This document shows positions 8,289-17,397 of a stretch of DNA of 64,000 nt, one piece after another. Location: contig NZ_DASUSQ010000038.1 of NCBI RefSeq assembly GCF_036375055.1, positions 62,001 through 126,000 on the forward strand, given 5' to 3'. Under the pieces are notes generated by a model, which had not been told where the DNA came from, searched no databases, and worked only from the letters and a program-made list of their open reading frames with translations. Source of the DNA: Umezawaea sp036375055. Lineage in GTDB: Bacteria; Actinomycetota; Actinomycetes; Mycobacteriales; Pseudonocardiaceae. Position 1 is the stretch's first letter, and the number at the start of each line of letters is the position of its first letter. Both the position numbers and the translations under genes were made by a program.

Positions 8289-9784
8289 TTGGTGCCCGCC
8301 TCCAGCAGCGCGTCCGCGACCCGCCACAACGCGGCGGCCTTCGATGCCTTCACCAGCACAACGTCATCTCCCCGCAGCTCCTCGCGCAGTAGCGCGATCG
8401 CCGCCTCGACGTCCGGCACCAGCACCGACTCCTCTCCCCACGAACCTTCGAGGTTCGCGCCCTGGTGCATCGGCCTCGCCTGCTCGCCGACCACAACCAA
8501 ACGACTGATGTCCAAGCGGACCGCCAAGCGCCCGATCTCGTCGTGCGCTGAGACGGTGTTGTCCCCCAGCTCACCCATGACGCCGAGCACCGCCCAGGCG
8601 CGCCGCCTGGGGTTGCCCGCGCGCGCCATCGTGGCGAGCGTCTTCAGTGCGGCGCTCATCGACTCCGGGTTCGCGTTGAAGGAGTCGTTGAGCACGGTCA
8701 CGCCGTCGGGACGGGTGGTGACCTCCATGCGGCGGTCGGACCGCCGCTGCGCGGTGGACAGCCAGTCCGCGACCTGCGCGGTCGTGGCGCCCAGTTCCAG
8801 CGCGACCGCGGCGGCGGCCAGCGCGTTGCCGACGTGGTGGGCGCCGTGCAGGTCGAGTTCGACCGGCGCGCTGCCCTCCGCCGTCACCAGCGTGAAGCGG
8901 GCGCGGGCCTGGTCGTCCAGCTCCACGGCCTCGGCGCGCACGTCGGCCGTGGACTTCTGGCCGACGAACACGACCCGCGCCTTCGTGCGCTCGGCCATCG
9001 CGGCGACCAGCGGGTCGTCGGCGTTGAGGATCGCCACGCCGTCGGCGGGCAGCTCCTCGACCAGTTCGCCCTTGGTCTTCGCCACGGCCTCCTGCGAGCC
9101 GAACTCGCTCAGGTGGGCGGTGCCGACGTTCAGCACCGCGCCGATGCGCGGCGGCGCGGTGCGGCACAGCGCCGCGATGTGGCCCGGTCCGCGGGCGGAC
9201 AGCTCCAGCACCAGGTGCTTGGTGGCCTCGGTCGCGCGCAGCACGGTCCACGGGTGGCCCAGCTCGTTGTTGAACGAGCCGGGGGGCGCGACCGTGGAGC
9301 CGAGGTGCTCCAGCAGCTGCGCGATGAGGTCCTTGGTCGACGTCTTGCCGGACGAGCCGGTGACGCCCACCACGGCGAGCCCGTCGGCGGCCAGCGCGTC
9401 CGTCACGTGGCGGGCCAGCTTCGCCAGCGCGGCGAGCACGGCGGCTCCCGAGCCGTCGGTGTCGCCGGTCAGCGCCACCGAGCGGCGGTGCGCGTCGTCG
9501 ACCGGCGGCACGACCACGGCGGGGGCGTCGACCTCGCGGGCCGCCAGCACGCCCACCGCGCCCGCGGCGACGGCCGAGGCGGCGAAGGCGTGGCCGTCGA
9601 CCCGGACACCGGGCAGCGCCACGAACAGGCCGCCCGGCCCGACGGCGCGGGTGTCGAACTCCACGGAGCCGGTCACGACGGTGCGGCCGACCTCGTCCGC
9701 GCTCGACCCCGCGAGCAGGGCGTCGGGCACGTGCAGGGTCCCACCGACGATCGTGGCGATCTCGGCGAGGCTGAGTCGGATCAC
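8285..9784 (-). CDS. murF: UDP-MurNAc-tripeptide--D-Ala-D-Ala ligase
   Basis: MurF completes the cytoplasmic pentapeptide by adding D-Ala-D-Ala. The 499-residue protein has the N-terminal uridine-binding domain (SVEFDTRAVGPGGLFVALPG), the P-loop VVGVTGSSGKTSTKDLI, and VLNDSFNANPESMSAALKT, a MurF-type C-domain signature. GTG 9784 overlaps the murE stop by 4 nt. The gene is coupled at both ends (murE before, mraY after), matching the pathway order. Confidence 0.97.
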   Translation of the reverse strand: MIRLSLAEIATIVGGTLHVPDALLAGSSADEVGRTVVTGSVEFDTRAVGPGGLFVALPGVRVDGHAFAASAVAAGAVGVLAAREVDAPAVVVPPVDDAHRRSVALTGDTDGSGAAVLAALAKLARHVTDALAADGLAVVGVTGSSGKTSTKDLIAQLLEHLGSTVAPPGSFNNELGHPWTVLRATEATKHLVLELSARGPGHIAALCRTAPPRIGAVLNVGTAHLSEFGSQEAVAKTKGELVEELPADGVAILNADDPLVAAMAERTKARVVFVGQKSTADVRAEAVELDDQARARFTLVTAEGSAPVELDLHGAHHVGNALAAAAVALELGATTAQVADWLSTAQRRSDRRMEVTTRPDGVTVLNDSFNANPESMSAALKTLATMARAGNPRRRAWAVLGVMGELGDNTVSAHDEIGRLAVRLDISRLVVVGEQARPMHQGANLEGSWGEESVLVPDVEAAIALLREELRGDDVVLVKASKAAALWRVADALLEAGTK

Positions 9785-11322
9785 GTGCGGGCTCCCCTGA
9801 TCGCGGCGGCGAGCGTGTCCACGTCCGAGAACGGCTGGATCACGCCCGCGACCTCCTGGCCGGTCTCGTGGCCCTTGCCCGCGACGACGACGACGTCACC
9901 GGGACGTGCCTGGGCCACGGCGTGCTCGATGGCGGCCCCTCGGTCGCCGATCTCCACGACCTCACCACGCTCGCCCTCCGGCACCGCGAGCGCCCCCGCC
10001 AGCATGGCCGCCCGGATGGTCGCCGGGTCCTCGCTGCGCGGGTTGTCGTCGGTGACGACCAGCAGGTCGCTGCGCCGCGCCGCCTCCTCGCCCATCAGCG
10101 GGCGCTTGGCCGTGTCGCGGTCGCCGCCGCAGCCGAGCACGGTGATGACCCGGCCCTCGACCTGCCTGCGGACGGCGTCGAGCGCCAGCGCCACGGCGGC
10201 GGGCTTGTGCGAGTAGTCGACGACGGCGGTGAACGCCTGGCCCTCGTCGACGCGCTGCATCCGGCCGGGCACCCGCACGGCCGACAGGCCCGCCTGGATG
10301 TCCGCCGGGGCGACCCCCGCGGCGTGCAGGCAGCCGATGGCCAGCAGCGCGTTGGCGACGTTGAACGAGCCGGGGAGCCGGAGCGTGATCGGCAGCGCGA
10401 GCCCGTCCGGGCCGTGCGCGGTGAACGACTGCTCGCCGGTCGGCGTCACGGACACCTCGCCGGAGGTCCACGCGGCGTCGGTCGTCATCGCCACGGTCAC
10501 CGTGTCCGGCGTGACCAGGCGGCGACCCCACTCGCCGTCCACGCAGACCACCTCGGTGCGGGCGCGGCCGTCGAACAGCTGCGCCTTCGCCCGGAAGTAG
10601 TCCTCCATGTCCGGGTGGAAGTCCAGGTGGTCCTGCGACAGGTTGGTGAACGCGCCGATCGCGAACTCGGTGCCCGCGACCCGACCGAGGTCGAGGGCGT
10701 GGCTGGACACCTCCATCACGACGTCGAGCACCTCGCGCTCGACCATGACGGCGAGCAGCGCCTGGAGGTCGGGCGCCTCGGGCGTGGTGAACGCGCTGTC
10801 CAGGCGCTCACCGGCGATGCGGGTCTCGACCGTGCCGATGAGGCCGGTGCGGTGGCCCGCGGCGCGCAGCGCGGACTCGACCAGGTAGCTGGTCGTCGTC
10901 TTGCCGGACGTGCCGGTGATGCCCCAGACGGCGAGCTTCGTGGACGGGTAGCCGTAGACGCGGGCGGCGAGCAGGCCGAGCACGCCGCGCGGGTCCGGGT
11001 GCACCAGCACCGGCACGCGCGCGTCGCGCAGGGCGGGCCGGGCGGCGCCCGCTTCGTCGGTGAGGACGGCGGCGGCCCCCGCGGCCAGCGCGCCTTCGAC
11101 GAAGTCGGCACCGTGCGCACGCGCGCCCGGCAGGGCGGCGAAGAGGTCTCCGGGGACCACGTGCTGGGCGCGCAGCGTCGCGCCGCTCACCCGCACGTGG
11201 GCGTAGGTGGGCGTGGTCAGGTGCGCGTCGACCACCGAGGCGAGCTCGGACACGGTGACAGGCTGGATGCGGGAAGGGCGAGGCGGGGCGGTCGCGACCT
11301 TGCCCTGGAGCTTGGCAGGCAC
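9781..11322 (-). CDS. murE: UDP-MurNAc-tripeptide synthetase, meso-DAP adding
   Basis: MurE adds meso-diaminopimelate to UDP-MurNAc-L-Ala-D-Glu. The P-loop WGITGTSGKTTTSYL is followed by VDYSHKPAAV and the substrate-selecting DNPRSEDP motif, which in this family marks mDAP rather than lysine specificity. The start is uncertain. GTG 11322 (VPAKLQGKV, 513 aa) is taken because recognisable homology begins there, but it lacks a ribosome site. A TTG at 11391 gives 23 more residues and has GGAGAG 7 nt upstream. Its stop overlaps murF by 4 nt. Confidence 0.93.
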   Translation of the reverse strand: MPAKLQGKVATAPPRPSRIQPVTVSELASVVDAHLTTPTYAHVRVSGATLRAQHVVPGDLFAALPGARAHGADFVEGALAAGAAAVLTDEAGAARPALRDARVPVLVHPDPRGVLGLLAARVYGYPSTKLAVWGITGTSGKTTTSYLVESALRAAGHRTGLIGTVETRIAGERLDSAFTTPEAPDLQALLAVMVEREVLDVVMEVSSHALDLGRVAGTEFAIGAFTNLSQDHLDFHPDMEDYFRAKAQLFDGRARTEVVCVDGEWGRRLVTPDTVTVAMTTDAAWTSGEVSVTPTGEQSFTAHGPDGLALPITLRLPGSFNVANALLAIGCLHAAGVAPADIQAGLSAVRVPGRMQRVDEGQAFTAVVDYSHKPAAVALALDAVRRQVEGRVITVLGCGGDRDTAKRPLMGEEAARRSDLLVVTDDNPRSEDPATIRAAMLAGALAVPEGERGEVVEIGDRGAAIEHAVAQARPGDVVVVAGKGHETGQEVAGVIQPFSDVDTLAAAIRGART

Positions 11323-11715
11323 GCGCGGAAGGCTACCGGCGCACGGAGCGTGGCCGACCGGCGCATGCGCGTTCGGCGGGTGATCAGCCAAGATCGAACT
11401 CTCCGCCCGCTCGGTGGTCCAAGGTGGACATCTCGTCGTCCCGCCCGGAAACTACACGGCCACGGGGTCGCTCCGACGACCGCGGTGGCTCCGGACCGCA
11501 CCTGATTCCCCGGTGCCGCAAGGCTTGTGACGTCCGACGGGCCCTCGCGGTTGCCCGTGCTGCGACATCGGCCGCGGTGTCCCGATCGGACCGACGACGG
11601 TCTTCACGGGGACATCCGGTCACGGAGCGGGGTGAACGCGACCACCTCCGCGGCGGACCGGGCGGCCACCGCGTGGACCGGTGGGACGCAGATCACGTCC
11701 CGTGGCGAGCCGTGC
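11323..11715. other. murE-ftsI intergenic region
   Basis: About 390 nt separate ftsI from the preferred murE start, the widest gap in the cluster downstream of mraZ. A short minus-strand open frame (11384-11623, 79 codons, Arg-rich) looks like a chance high-GC frame. A GCTCACG/CGTGAGC palindrome overlaps the ftsI end (11713-11728). A TGTAGT hexamer upstream of murE could be a -10 but has no good -35. The gap probably holds a promoter for the murE-to-ftsQ genes, but this is inference. Confidence 0.4.
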
Positions 11716-13611
11716 TCACGGCGTGAGCGTGATCAGCGGGGACTGCTCGGCCGACAGCGGCACCTGGTACCGCTGGGCCAGGTACGAGGCGATGTCGTGG
11801 AACAGCGGCGCCGCGGAGCTGCTGAACGGCGTGCCCGTGGGCCCGTCGAGCATGATCCCCACGACGTAGCGGGGGTTGTCCGCGGGCAGGATGCCCGCGA
11901 AGGTGATCCAGTAGTCGGTGCTGCTGTACCGGCCGTCCGGGTCGATCTGCTGCGCCGTGCCCGTCTTGCCCGCGATCTGGTAGCCCGACAGGGCGGCGGC
12001 GGCACCGGTTCCGGTCTGGCCCGGCGCGTCCTGCACGACCGAGCGGAACATCTCGCGCACCGTCTTCGCGGTCTCCGGGCTCACCACGCGGACGGCCTCC
12101 GGCCGCTCGGTCTCCTTGCGGGAGCCGTTGCCGTCGACCTCCGCGCGGATGATCCTCGGCGGGATGCGCAGACCGTCGTTGGCCATCGCCTGGTACATCC
12201 CGGTCATCTGGAGCAGCGTCATGCTCAGGCCCTGCCCGATCGGCAGGTTGCCGAACGTCGACCCCGACCACTGGTTGAGCGGCGGGACCAGCCCGGCCTC
12301 CTCGCCGGTGAGGCCGGAACCGGTGCGCTTGCCGAGCCCGAACTTGCGCAGCAGGTCGGCGTACCGCTCCTCGCCGAGCTTCTGCGCGGCCATCAGCGTG
12401 CCGACGTTGGAGGACTTGCCGAACACGCCCGTGAACGTCATGTCGAGGTCGCCGTGCGGCCAGGCGTCCCTGATCCAGCGGTCGGCGACCTGGATGCGGC
12501 CCGGCACCGTGAGGACCTCGTCCGGCTTGAACAGCCCGTCCTCGATCGCGCCCGCCGCGGTGATGATCTTGTTCACCGAGCCGGGCTCGTACACCGAGGT
12601 CACCGCGATGTTGCGCTTCTCGTCCTCGGTGGCCTTGCCGAAGTTCGCCGGGTCGAACGTCTTGTCGTTCGCCATGGCCAGGATCTCGCCGGTCTTGCTG
12701 TCGAGCACCACCGCCGAGCCGCTCTTCGCGCCGCTCTTGGCCGTGTAGTCGGTGACCATGTTCTGCACGACGTACTGGGTGTCGATGTCGAGCGTCAGCT
12801 CCAGGCTCTTGCCCGGTGTCGCGGGTTCCAGCTCCCGGTCGCGGTCGGCGCCGGGGATCACGACGTCACCGCCCTGGATGGTGTCCACGACCCGGCGGCC
12901 GTTGCGGCCCGCGAGCAGGTTGTCCTGCGAGCTCTCCAGCCCGAGCTGGCCGTGCGTCGCGCCGGGCGTCATGTCCTTGCGCCAGTTCGCCGCGCCGACG
13001 ATGTTCGACGCCAGCTTGCCGTTGGGGTACACCCGGACCGCGCGGAACTCCGAGCCGATCTCGTTGAACTGCTTGCGGATCGCGGCGGCCTTCGTCGGCT
13101 CGACGTTGTCCACCAGCTCGATGTAGGTGGTGTCCCTCAGCAGCTTCTCGGTCATGGTCTGCTCGTCGGTCCTCTGACCGTCGACCTCGGTGCCGAGCAC
13201 CTGCTGGATCGCCGCCCCGATGGCCTTGGCGTGGTCCTCGAAGCTGCCGATCGACGGGTCCTTCTCCAGCTGCTCGGCCCAGTTCTTGCGCATCAGCTTC
13301 GGCACGGCGTAGAGCGCCCGCGCCTCGATGCTGAACGCGAGCTGGTTGCCGTTGCGGTCCAGGATCGCCCCGCGCTCGGCGGGGATGTCCTGCGGCGTGG
13401 CGCGCTGCTGCTGGGCCTTGAGCGACAGCTCGGCGGCCTCGAAGCCCTGCACCTGCACGAGCTTGATCCCCGCCAGCAGCAGGGCGCTGACGAGCAGCAG
13501 CCGCCCGACCGTGAGGCGGACGCGGGCGTTGGCTCCCCGCCGCTTGGCCGGACGGGTCGCCCGCACCGACAGCGGACGTCGTGCTTGCCTGCCGCTGCTG
13601 GGCCCCGGCAT
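11716..13611 (-). CDS. ftsI: Septal class B penicillin-binding protein FtsI (PBP3/PbpB)
   Basis: This is the transpeptidase that cross-links septal peptidoglycan with FtsW. The 631-residue protein has a basic cytoplasmic start, one membrane anchor (about 34-52, VGRLLLVSALLLAGIKLV), a dimerisation domain and a transpeptidase domain with all three motifs: SVNK (catalytic serine, in EPGSVNKIITAAGA), SSN (KSSNVGT) and KTG (IAGKTGTAQQI). ATG 13611 has a perfect AGGAGG 6 nt upstream and begins 2 nt after the ftsL-like stop. Confidence 0.96.
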   Translation of the reverse strand: MPGPSSGRQARRPLSVRATRPAKRRGANARVRLTVGRLLLVSALLLAGIKLVQVQGFEAAELSLKAQQQRATPQDIPAERGAILDRNGNQLAFSIEARALYAVPKLMRKNWAEQLEKDPSIGSFEDHAKAIGAAIQQVLGTEVDGQRTDEQTMTEKLLRDTTYIELVDNVEPTKAAAIRKQFNEIGSEFRAVRVYPNGKLASNIVGAANWRKDMTPGATHGQLGLESSQDNLLAGRNGRRVVDTIQGGDVVIPGADRDRELEPATPGKSLELTLDIDTQYVVQNMVTDYTAKSGAKSGSAVVLDSKTGEILAMANDKTFDPANFGKATEDEKRNIAVTSVYEPGSVNKIITAAGAIEDGLFKPDEVLTVPGRIQVADRWIRDAWPHGDLDMTFTGVFGKSSNVGTLMAAQKLGEERYADLLRKFGLGKRTGSGLTGEEAGLVPPLNQWSGSTFGNLPIGQGLSMTLLQMTGMYQAMANDGLRIPPRIIRAEVDGNGSRKETERPEAVRVVSPETAKTVREMFRSVVQDAPGQTGTGAAAALSGYQIAGKTGTAQQIDPDGRYSSTDYWITFAGILPADNPRYVVGIMLDGPTGTPFSSSAAPLFHDIASYLAQRYQVPLSAEQSPLITLTP

Positions 13612-13613
13612 GA

Positions 13614-14276
13614 CTAACCTCCTGGCACCGCTGGCGGCTGTTGGGCTTGCGTGTCGGTCGGTGTCTGCTGCTGCTCGCCGGGCGGCGGCGTCGCGGACTG
13701 GCCGGTGGTCGGCGCGGTCGTGCTCGGCGCGGTGGTGGCCGACGGCGGGGGCGCGGGGGCCTCCACGGCGGAGGGCTTGCCGTAGACCTCGACCGTGCCG
13801 TCCGGGAGCTGCTTGAGCTTCGCCGGGTCGCCCGCGAGCACCAGCCCGAGCTTCGCCGCGGCCTCGGCGAGCTTGGTCGGCGACTCCGCGAGCGCGACCT
13901 CCTGGCGCAGCTGCTCGACCCGCAGCGAGAGCTGCGTGGCCTGGTTGTGCGCTTCCTGGAGCTTGTAGGAGTCGGCGGCGGCCTGCGTGGACAGCCACAT
14001 GATCGTGGCGAGGCCGACGATCAGCATGGCCATCACCATGACGACGAACGGCGCCTTGGCCACCGGGCCCGGCTTGCGCCGCGGCGCGGCGACGCTCCCG
14101 CCCCTGAGGTTCTGGGCGCGCTGGGCCCGCCGGGCGTAGGCGCGCTCGGTCGAGGCGGACCTGGACCGCGGCGAGCCCGCCGGTGCGGGAACGGACTTGA
14201 GGGCGCGCTCGCGCGGCTTCTCCGGGCGGGGCCGCGGGTTCGGCGAGGTGCCGCCCGCCCTGGCTGGTGCGGTCAC
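13614..14276 (-). CDS. ftsL: FtsL-like septum formation initiator with long disordered tail
   Basis: Position between rsmH and ftsI and the layout identify this as the FtsL equivalent. It has a basic N-terminus (1-75), one membrane helix (FVVMVMAMLIVGLATIMWL, about 77-95) and a short coiled coil (SYKLQEAHNQATQLSLRVEQ onward). The C-terminal 70 residues are Pro/Thr/Gln-rich and probably disordered. At 220 residues it is longer than classical FtsL (about 100-120). FtsL couples FtsQ-FtsB to FtsWI activation. GTG 14276 shares one base with the rsmH stop (TAGTG). Confidence 0.85.
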   Translation of the reverse strand: MTAPARAGGTSPNPRPRPEKPRERALKSVPAPAGSPRSRSASTERAYARRAQRAQNLRGGSVAAPRRKPGPVAKAPFVVMVMAMLIVGLATIMWLSTQAAADSYKLQEAHNQATQLSLRVEQLRQEVALAESPTKLAEAAAKLGLVLAGDPAKLKQLPDGTVEVYGKPSAVEAPAPPPSATTAPSTTAPTTGQSATPPPGEQQQTPTDTQAQQPPAVPGG

Positions 14277-15229
14277 TACGCCTCCTCGATCCGTTCCGCG
14301 GCCCGCAGGCGGACCGGTGCCGCCCTCGGGTTCTCCTCGATCTCCTGCTCGTTGGCCAGCTCGGCGCCCTTGGTGACGAGCTTGAACCGCGGCCCGTAGC
14401 CGGGCAGTTCCACGGGCAGGCCCTGCGGACTGCGCGACACCGCGACCTCGGCGATGGCCCGCTTGACCATCCGGTCCTCCAGCGACTGGTAGGCCTCCAC
14501 GACGAGCCGCCCTCCGACGCCGAGCACCGACAGCGCGGCGGGGAGCGCGAGCCGCAACGACTCCAGCTCCTCGTTCACCTCGATGCGCAGCGCCTGGAAC
14601 GTCCGCTTGGCCGGGTGGCCGCCGGTGCGCCTGGTCGCCGCGGGCACGGCCGCGTACAGCAGCTCGACGAGCCGCCCGCTGTTGGTGAACGGCTCGCGCT
14701 CGCGCTCCCGGACCACCGCGCCGACGATCTTCTTGGCGAACCGCTCCTCGCCGTAGTCGCGCAGGATCCGCACCAGGTCGCCGGGCGGGTAGGTGTTCAG
14801 CACGTCCGCCGCGGTCTGGCCGGTGCCCGCGCTCATCCTCATGTCCAGCGGCGCGTCCCTGGAGTACGCGAACCCGCGCTCCCGGGCGTCGAGCTGGAGC
14901 GAGGAGACGCCGAGGTCCATCAGGACGCCGTCCACGTGGGACAGTCCGAGGTCCGAGACGGCGTCGGCGATGCGGTCGTAGGTGACGTTGACGAACGTGA
15001 CGCGGTCGCCGAAGTCCGCGAGCCGCTTGCTCGACAGCTCGATGGCCTGCGGGTCGCGGTCGAGGCCGATCAGCCTGAGCCGGGGGTGCGCCCGCAGCAG
15101 GGCCTCGGCGTGACCGCCGAGCCCGAGGGTCGCGTCCACCACGACGGCGGGCCGGTCGGCCAGTGCGGGAGCCAGCAGCTCGAGGACGCGGTTCAGCAGG
15201 ACCGGTACGTGCCGTGGTCGCTCCGCCAT
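14276..15229 (-). CDS. rsmH: 16S rRNA (cytosine1402-N4)-methyltransferase
   Basis: RsmH (MraW) methylates N4 of C1402 in the ribosomal P site using SAM. The 317-residue protein begins MAERPRHVPVLLNRVLELL, has the SAM-binding VVDATLGLGGHAEALL, and carries VDGVLMDLGVSSLQLD and FQALRIEVNEELESL, all standard RsmH signatures. ATG 15229 has GGAGGGGG upstream and excludes a longer in-frame extension. It is separated from mraZ by 172 nt with no obvious terminator. Confidence 0.96.
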   Translation of the reverse strand: MAERPRHVPVLLNRVLELLAPALADRPAVVVDATLGLGGHAEALLRAHPRLRLIGLDRDPQAIELSSKRLADFGDRVTFVNVTYDRIADAVSDLGLSHVDGVLMDLGVSSLQLDARERGFAYSRDAPLDMRMSAGTGQTAADVLNTYPPGDLVRILRDYGEERFAKKIVGAVVREREREPFTNSGRLVELLYAAVPAATRRTGGHPAKRTFQALRIEVNEELESLRLALPAALSVLGVGGRLVVEAYQSLEDRMVKRAIAEVAVSRSPQGLPVELPGYGPRFKLVTKGAELANEQEIEENPRAAPVRLRAAERIEEA

Positions 15230-15401
15230 CTCAAGCCCCCTCCCTTGCTTCGTGATCGACCGCCACAACGTGGAGATCGGGTGTCGTCAGGTCCCCGCCC
15301 GCCCGTCGAACCTGGCGCCGGGGAAGGTGCGCCAGGGCCGAAAGCCGAGCGGACCGAGGCCTCACGGCACCCGAACCACGTCGTGCTCTACTCACGGCCG
15401 A

Positions 15402-15833
15402 TCAGAAGACGCCAGGGAGGACCTCCTCCCGCGCTTCGGCGTAGCTGTCCTCATGGGCCTCGAGGTAGCGCTGCCAGGCCTGGGAGTCCCAGATCTCCAA
15501 CCGGTTGATGGCGCCGATGACCGCGCACTCCTTGGTCAAACCGGCGTAGTTGCGCAGCTCCTGGACGATCGAGATGCGGCCCTGCCCGTCCGGCCGCTGC
15601 TCGTCCGTGCTGGCGAACAGGTAGCGCTGGTAGGCGCGAACGGACTCGTTCGTGAAGGAGGCGCTCGCGACCTTCGTCGCCATCTGCTCGAACTCGGCTC
15701 GCGGGAACACGAAGAGGCAGTGGTCCTGGCCCTTGGTGACCATGACACCCCCCGCTAGCGCATCCCGGAACTTCGCGGGCAGCGTCAGCCGACCCTTGTC
15801 GTCCAGCCTGGGGAGGTGAGTGCCGAGGAACAT
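15402..15833 (-). CDS. mraZ: Transcriptional regulator MraZ
   Basis: MraZ is a ring-forming DNA-binding protein that controls the dcw operon from its own promoter. The 143-residue product contains two SpoVT/AbrB-like swapped-hairpin repeats, recognisable by LDDKGRLTLPAKFRD (about residues 10-24) and DGQGRISIVQELRNYAGL (about 82-99). ATG 15833 is preceded by GGAGGTGCC. It is the first gene of the dcw cluster. The array of GTGG boxes over its promoter argues for autoregulation, as known in other bacteria. Confidence 0.97.
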   Translation of the reverse strand: MFLGTHLPRLDDKGRLTLPAKFRDALAGGVMVTKGQDHCLFVFPRAEFEQMATKVASASFTNESVRAYQRYLFASTDEQRPDGQGRISIVQELRNYAGLTKECAVIGAINRLEIWDSQAWQRYLEAHEDSYAEAREEVLPGVF

Positions 15834-15891
15834 GGCACCTCCACACCTCCTGCCGACCGGACTCCGAGCGGCAGTGGAGCCCCCGTCAGCC

Positions 15892-15931
15892 CCACCGGGC
15901 GCCACAGTACCCCACTTTTCACCACAGTCAA
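15892..15931 (-). promoter_or_regulatory. mraZ promoter overlapped by four phased MraZ boxes
   Basis: On the minus strand TTGACT (15926-15931) and TACTGT (15904-15909) are separated by 16 nt, a good SigA-type promoter 70-100 nt upstream of mraZ. Four GTGG boxes lie at exactly 10-bp steps (plus-strand CCAC at 15892, 15902, 15912 and 15922), covering the spacer, the -10 and the start region. MraZ proteins are known to bind direct repeats with a TGG core near 10-bp spacing, so this is very likely the autoregulatory operator. Confidence 0.8.
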
Positions 15932-16110
15932 CGCTGAAACGGGTGTTTCCATCGGGTGCCGTTTGATATAACCGCAGGTAGAAGGCTTGCGAGCGGCGTG
16001 GAGCCAGGTGGGGGAAGCGAGCGACACCCACCTCCCCGAGTGAGCTTCCAGGGCCGTTTTGCCACCCGGATGGACCAGTGAAATCGGCGAAAACGGGTTC
16101 GCGGACGCCC

Positions 16111-16130
16111 GTGGTGGGGAATCGTGGGGA
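16111..16130 (+). promoter_or_regulatory. Second GTGGGGA repeat pair, moxR side
   Basis: GTGGGGA occurs at 16114-16120 and 16124-16130, again 10 bp apart, with an extra GTGG at 16111. The orientation is toward the divergent moxR gene, about 160 nt before its start. It resembles the MraZ boxes at the mraZ promoter, but no clear promoter is seen beside it. It may be an auxiliary MraZ site. The rest of the 456-nt mraZ-moxR gap shows only a TTGACA at about 16220 without a convincing -10. Confidence 0.35.
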
Positions 16131-16289
16131 TGGGGGAAAATGAACCGCTGTGCAACCCCGCACGTCCTCACTACCGTCAGGATCCTGTCGAATCGGGGGT
16201 AGGGCACTTCGCCCTGGTTTGACACACTGCGTGAAACGCTCACCGCTTCCGTGCACCGGTCGCGGGCGAGCCCCGCTCCAGGAGGTCGA

Positions 16290-17396
16290 GTGACCCCGAG
16301 TACCCAGCCAGCAGCACTCCCGGACCACGCGTTCGGACAGGGCGCGCAGGCCGTCAACCCCACGGTGAACAGTGCTGCCCACGCACCGCAGACGCGACCT
16401 GACGACGTGCTCGGAGAGCTGCACACCGCGGTCCAGCGGATCGCCGCCAACGTGGAGAAGGTCCTCGTCGGCAAACCCGACGTGGTCCGGATCTCGCTGG
16501 TCGCCCTGCTCGCCGAGGGTCACCTGCTGGTGGAGGACGTGCCCGGCGTCGGCAAGACGTCGCTGGCGAAGGCGCTGGCCCGGTCGATCGACTGCACGGT
16601 GAGCCGCATCCAGTTCACCCCCGACCTGCTGCCCAGCGACATCACCGGGTCGTCGATCTACAACCGGCAGGGCAACGAGTTCGAGTTCCGGCCAGGCCCG
16701 GTGTTCGCGAACATCGTGGTCGGCGACGAGATCAACCGCGCCTCCCCCAAGACGCAGTCCGCGCTGCTGGAGTGCATGGAGGAGCACCAGGTCACCGTCG
16801 ACGGGAAGACCTACCCGCTCGGTGCGCCGTTCATGGTGATCGCGACCCAGAACCCGATCGAGATGGAGGGCACGTACGCGCTGCCCGAGGCCCAGCGGGA
16901 CCGGTTCACCGCACGCGTCTCCATCGGCTACCCGGACCCGGCCGCCGAGCTGGCGATGGTCGACGAGCACGCGGGCACCAACCCGATGGACGAGCTGCGG
17001 CCGGTGTCGGACGCCGCGCAGATCCTGAAACTGGTGCAGACGGTCCGCCGGGTGCACCTGTCGCAGGAGATCCGCCGGTACGCCGTGGAACTCGTCTCGG
17101 CCACCCGCAGGCTGCCCGAGCTGCGGCTCGGCGCGTCCCCGCGGTCCACGCTGCACCTGGTCCGCGCCGCTCGCGCGCAGGCCGCGCTGGCGGGCCGCGA
17201 CTTCGTCGTCCCGGACGACATCCACGCCGTCGCGGTCCCCGTGCTGGCGCACCGGCTGGTGCTCACCGCCGAGGCGCAGGCCGCCCGCCGCTCCCCCGCC
17301 GACCTGGTCCGCTCGCTGATCCAGCGGGTGCCCGTGCCGCAGGCGACGGCGTCGCCGAACGGCCAGTTCCCCAAGAACGCAGGGACGAACCGCTGA
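16290..17396 (+). CDS. MoxR-family AAA+ ATPase
   Basis: MoxR ATPases act as chaperones, usually with partner proteins encoded beside them. The 368-residue protein has Walker A VPGVGKTSLAKALA (about 83-96), Walker B IVVGDEINRASPKTQSALLE (about 142-161), sensor 1 VIATQNPIEMEGTYALPEAQ and a C-terminal lid. GTG 16290 is preceded by CAGGAGGTCGA, a strong ribosome site. The upstream in-frame ATG at 16251 has none. DUF58 starts 1 nt after its stop, giving the common MoxR-DUF58-transglutaminase operon. Confidence 0.94.
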   Translation: MTPSTQPAALPDHAFGQGAQAVNPTVNSAAHAPQTRPDDVLGELHTAVQRIAANVEKVLVGKPDVVRISLVALLAEGHLLVEDVPGVGKTSLAKALARSIDCTVSRIQFTPDLLPSDITGSSIYNRQGNEFEFRPGPVFANIVVGDEINRASPKTQSALLECMEEHQVTVDGKTYPLGAPFMVIATQNPIEMEGTYALPEAQRDRFTARVSIGYPDPAAELAMVDEHAGTNPMDELRPVSDAAQILKLVQTVRRVHLSQEIRRYAVELVSATRRLPELRLGASPRSTLHLVRAARAQAALAGRDFVVPDDIHAVAVPVLAHRLVLTAEAQAARRSPADLVRSLIQRVPVPQATASPNGQFPKNAGTNR

Positions 17397-17397
17397 G

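Noticed and set aside
11384..11623. 79-codon minus-strand frame between ftsI and murE
   Set aside because: Arg-rich composition, no ribosome site and no recognisable homologue; likely chance.
16200..16289. TTGACA near 16220 as the moxR promoter
   Set aside because: No acceptable -10 lies 16-18 nt downstream, so it is not listed as a promoter.
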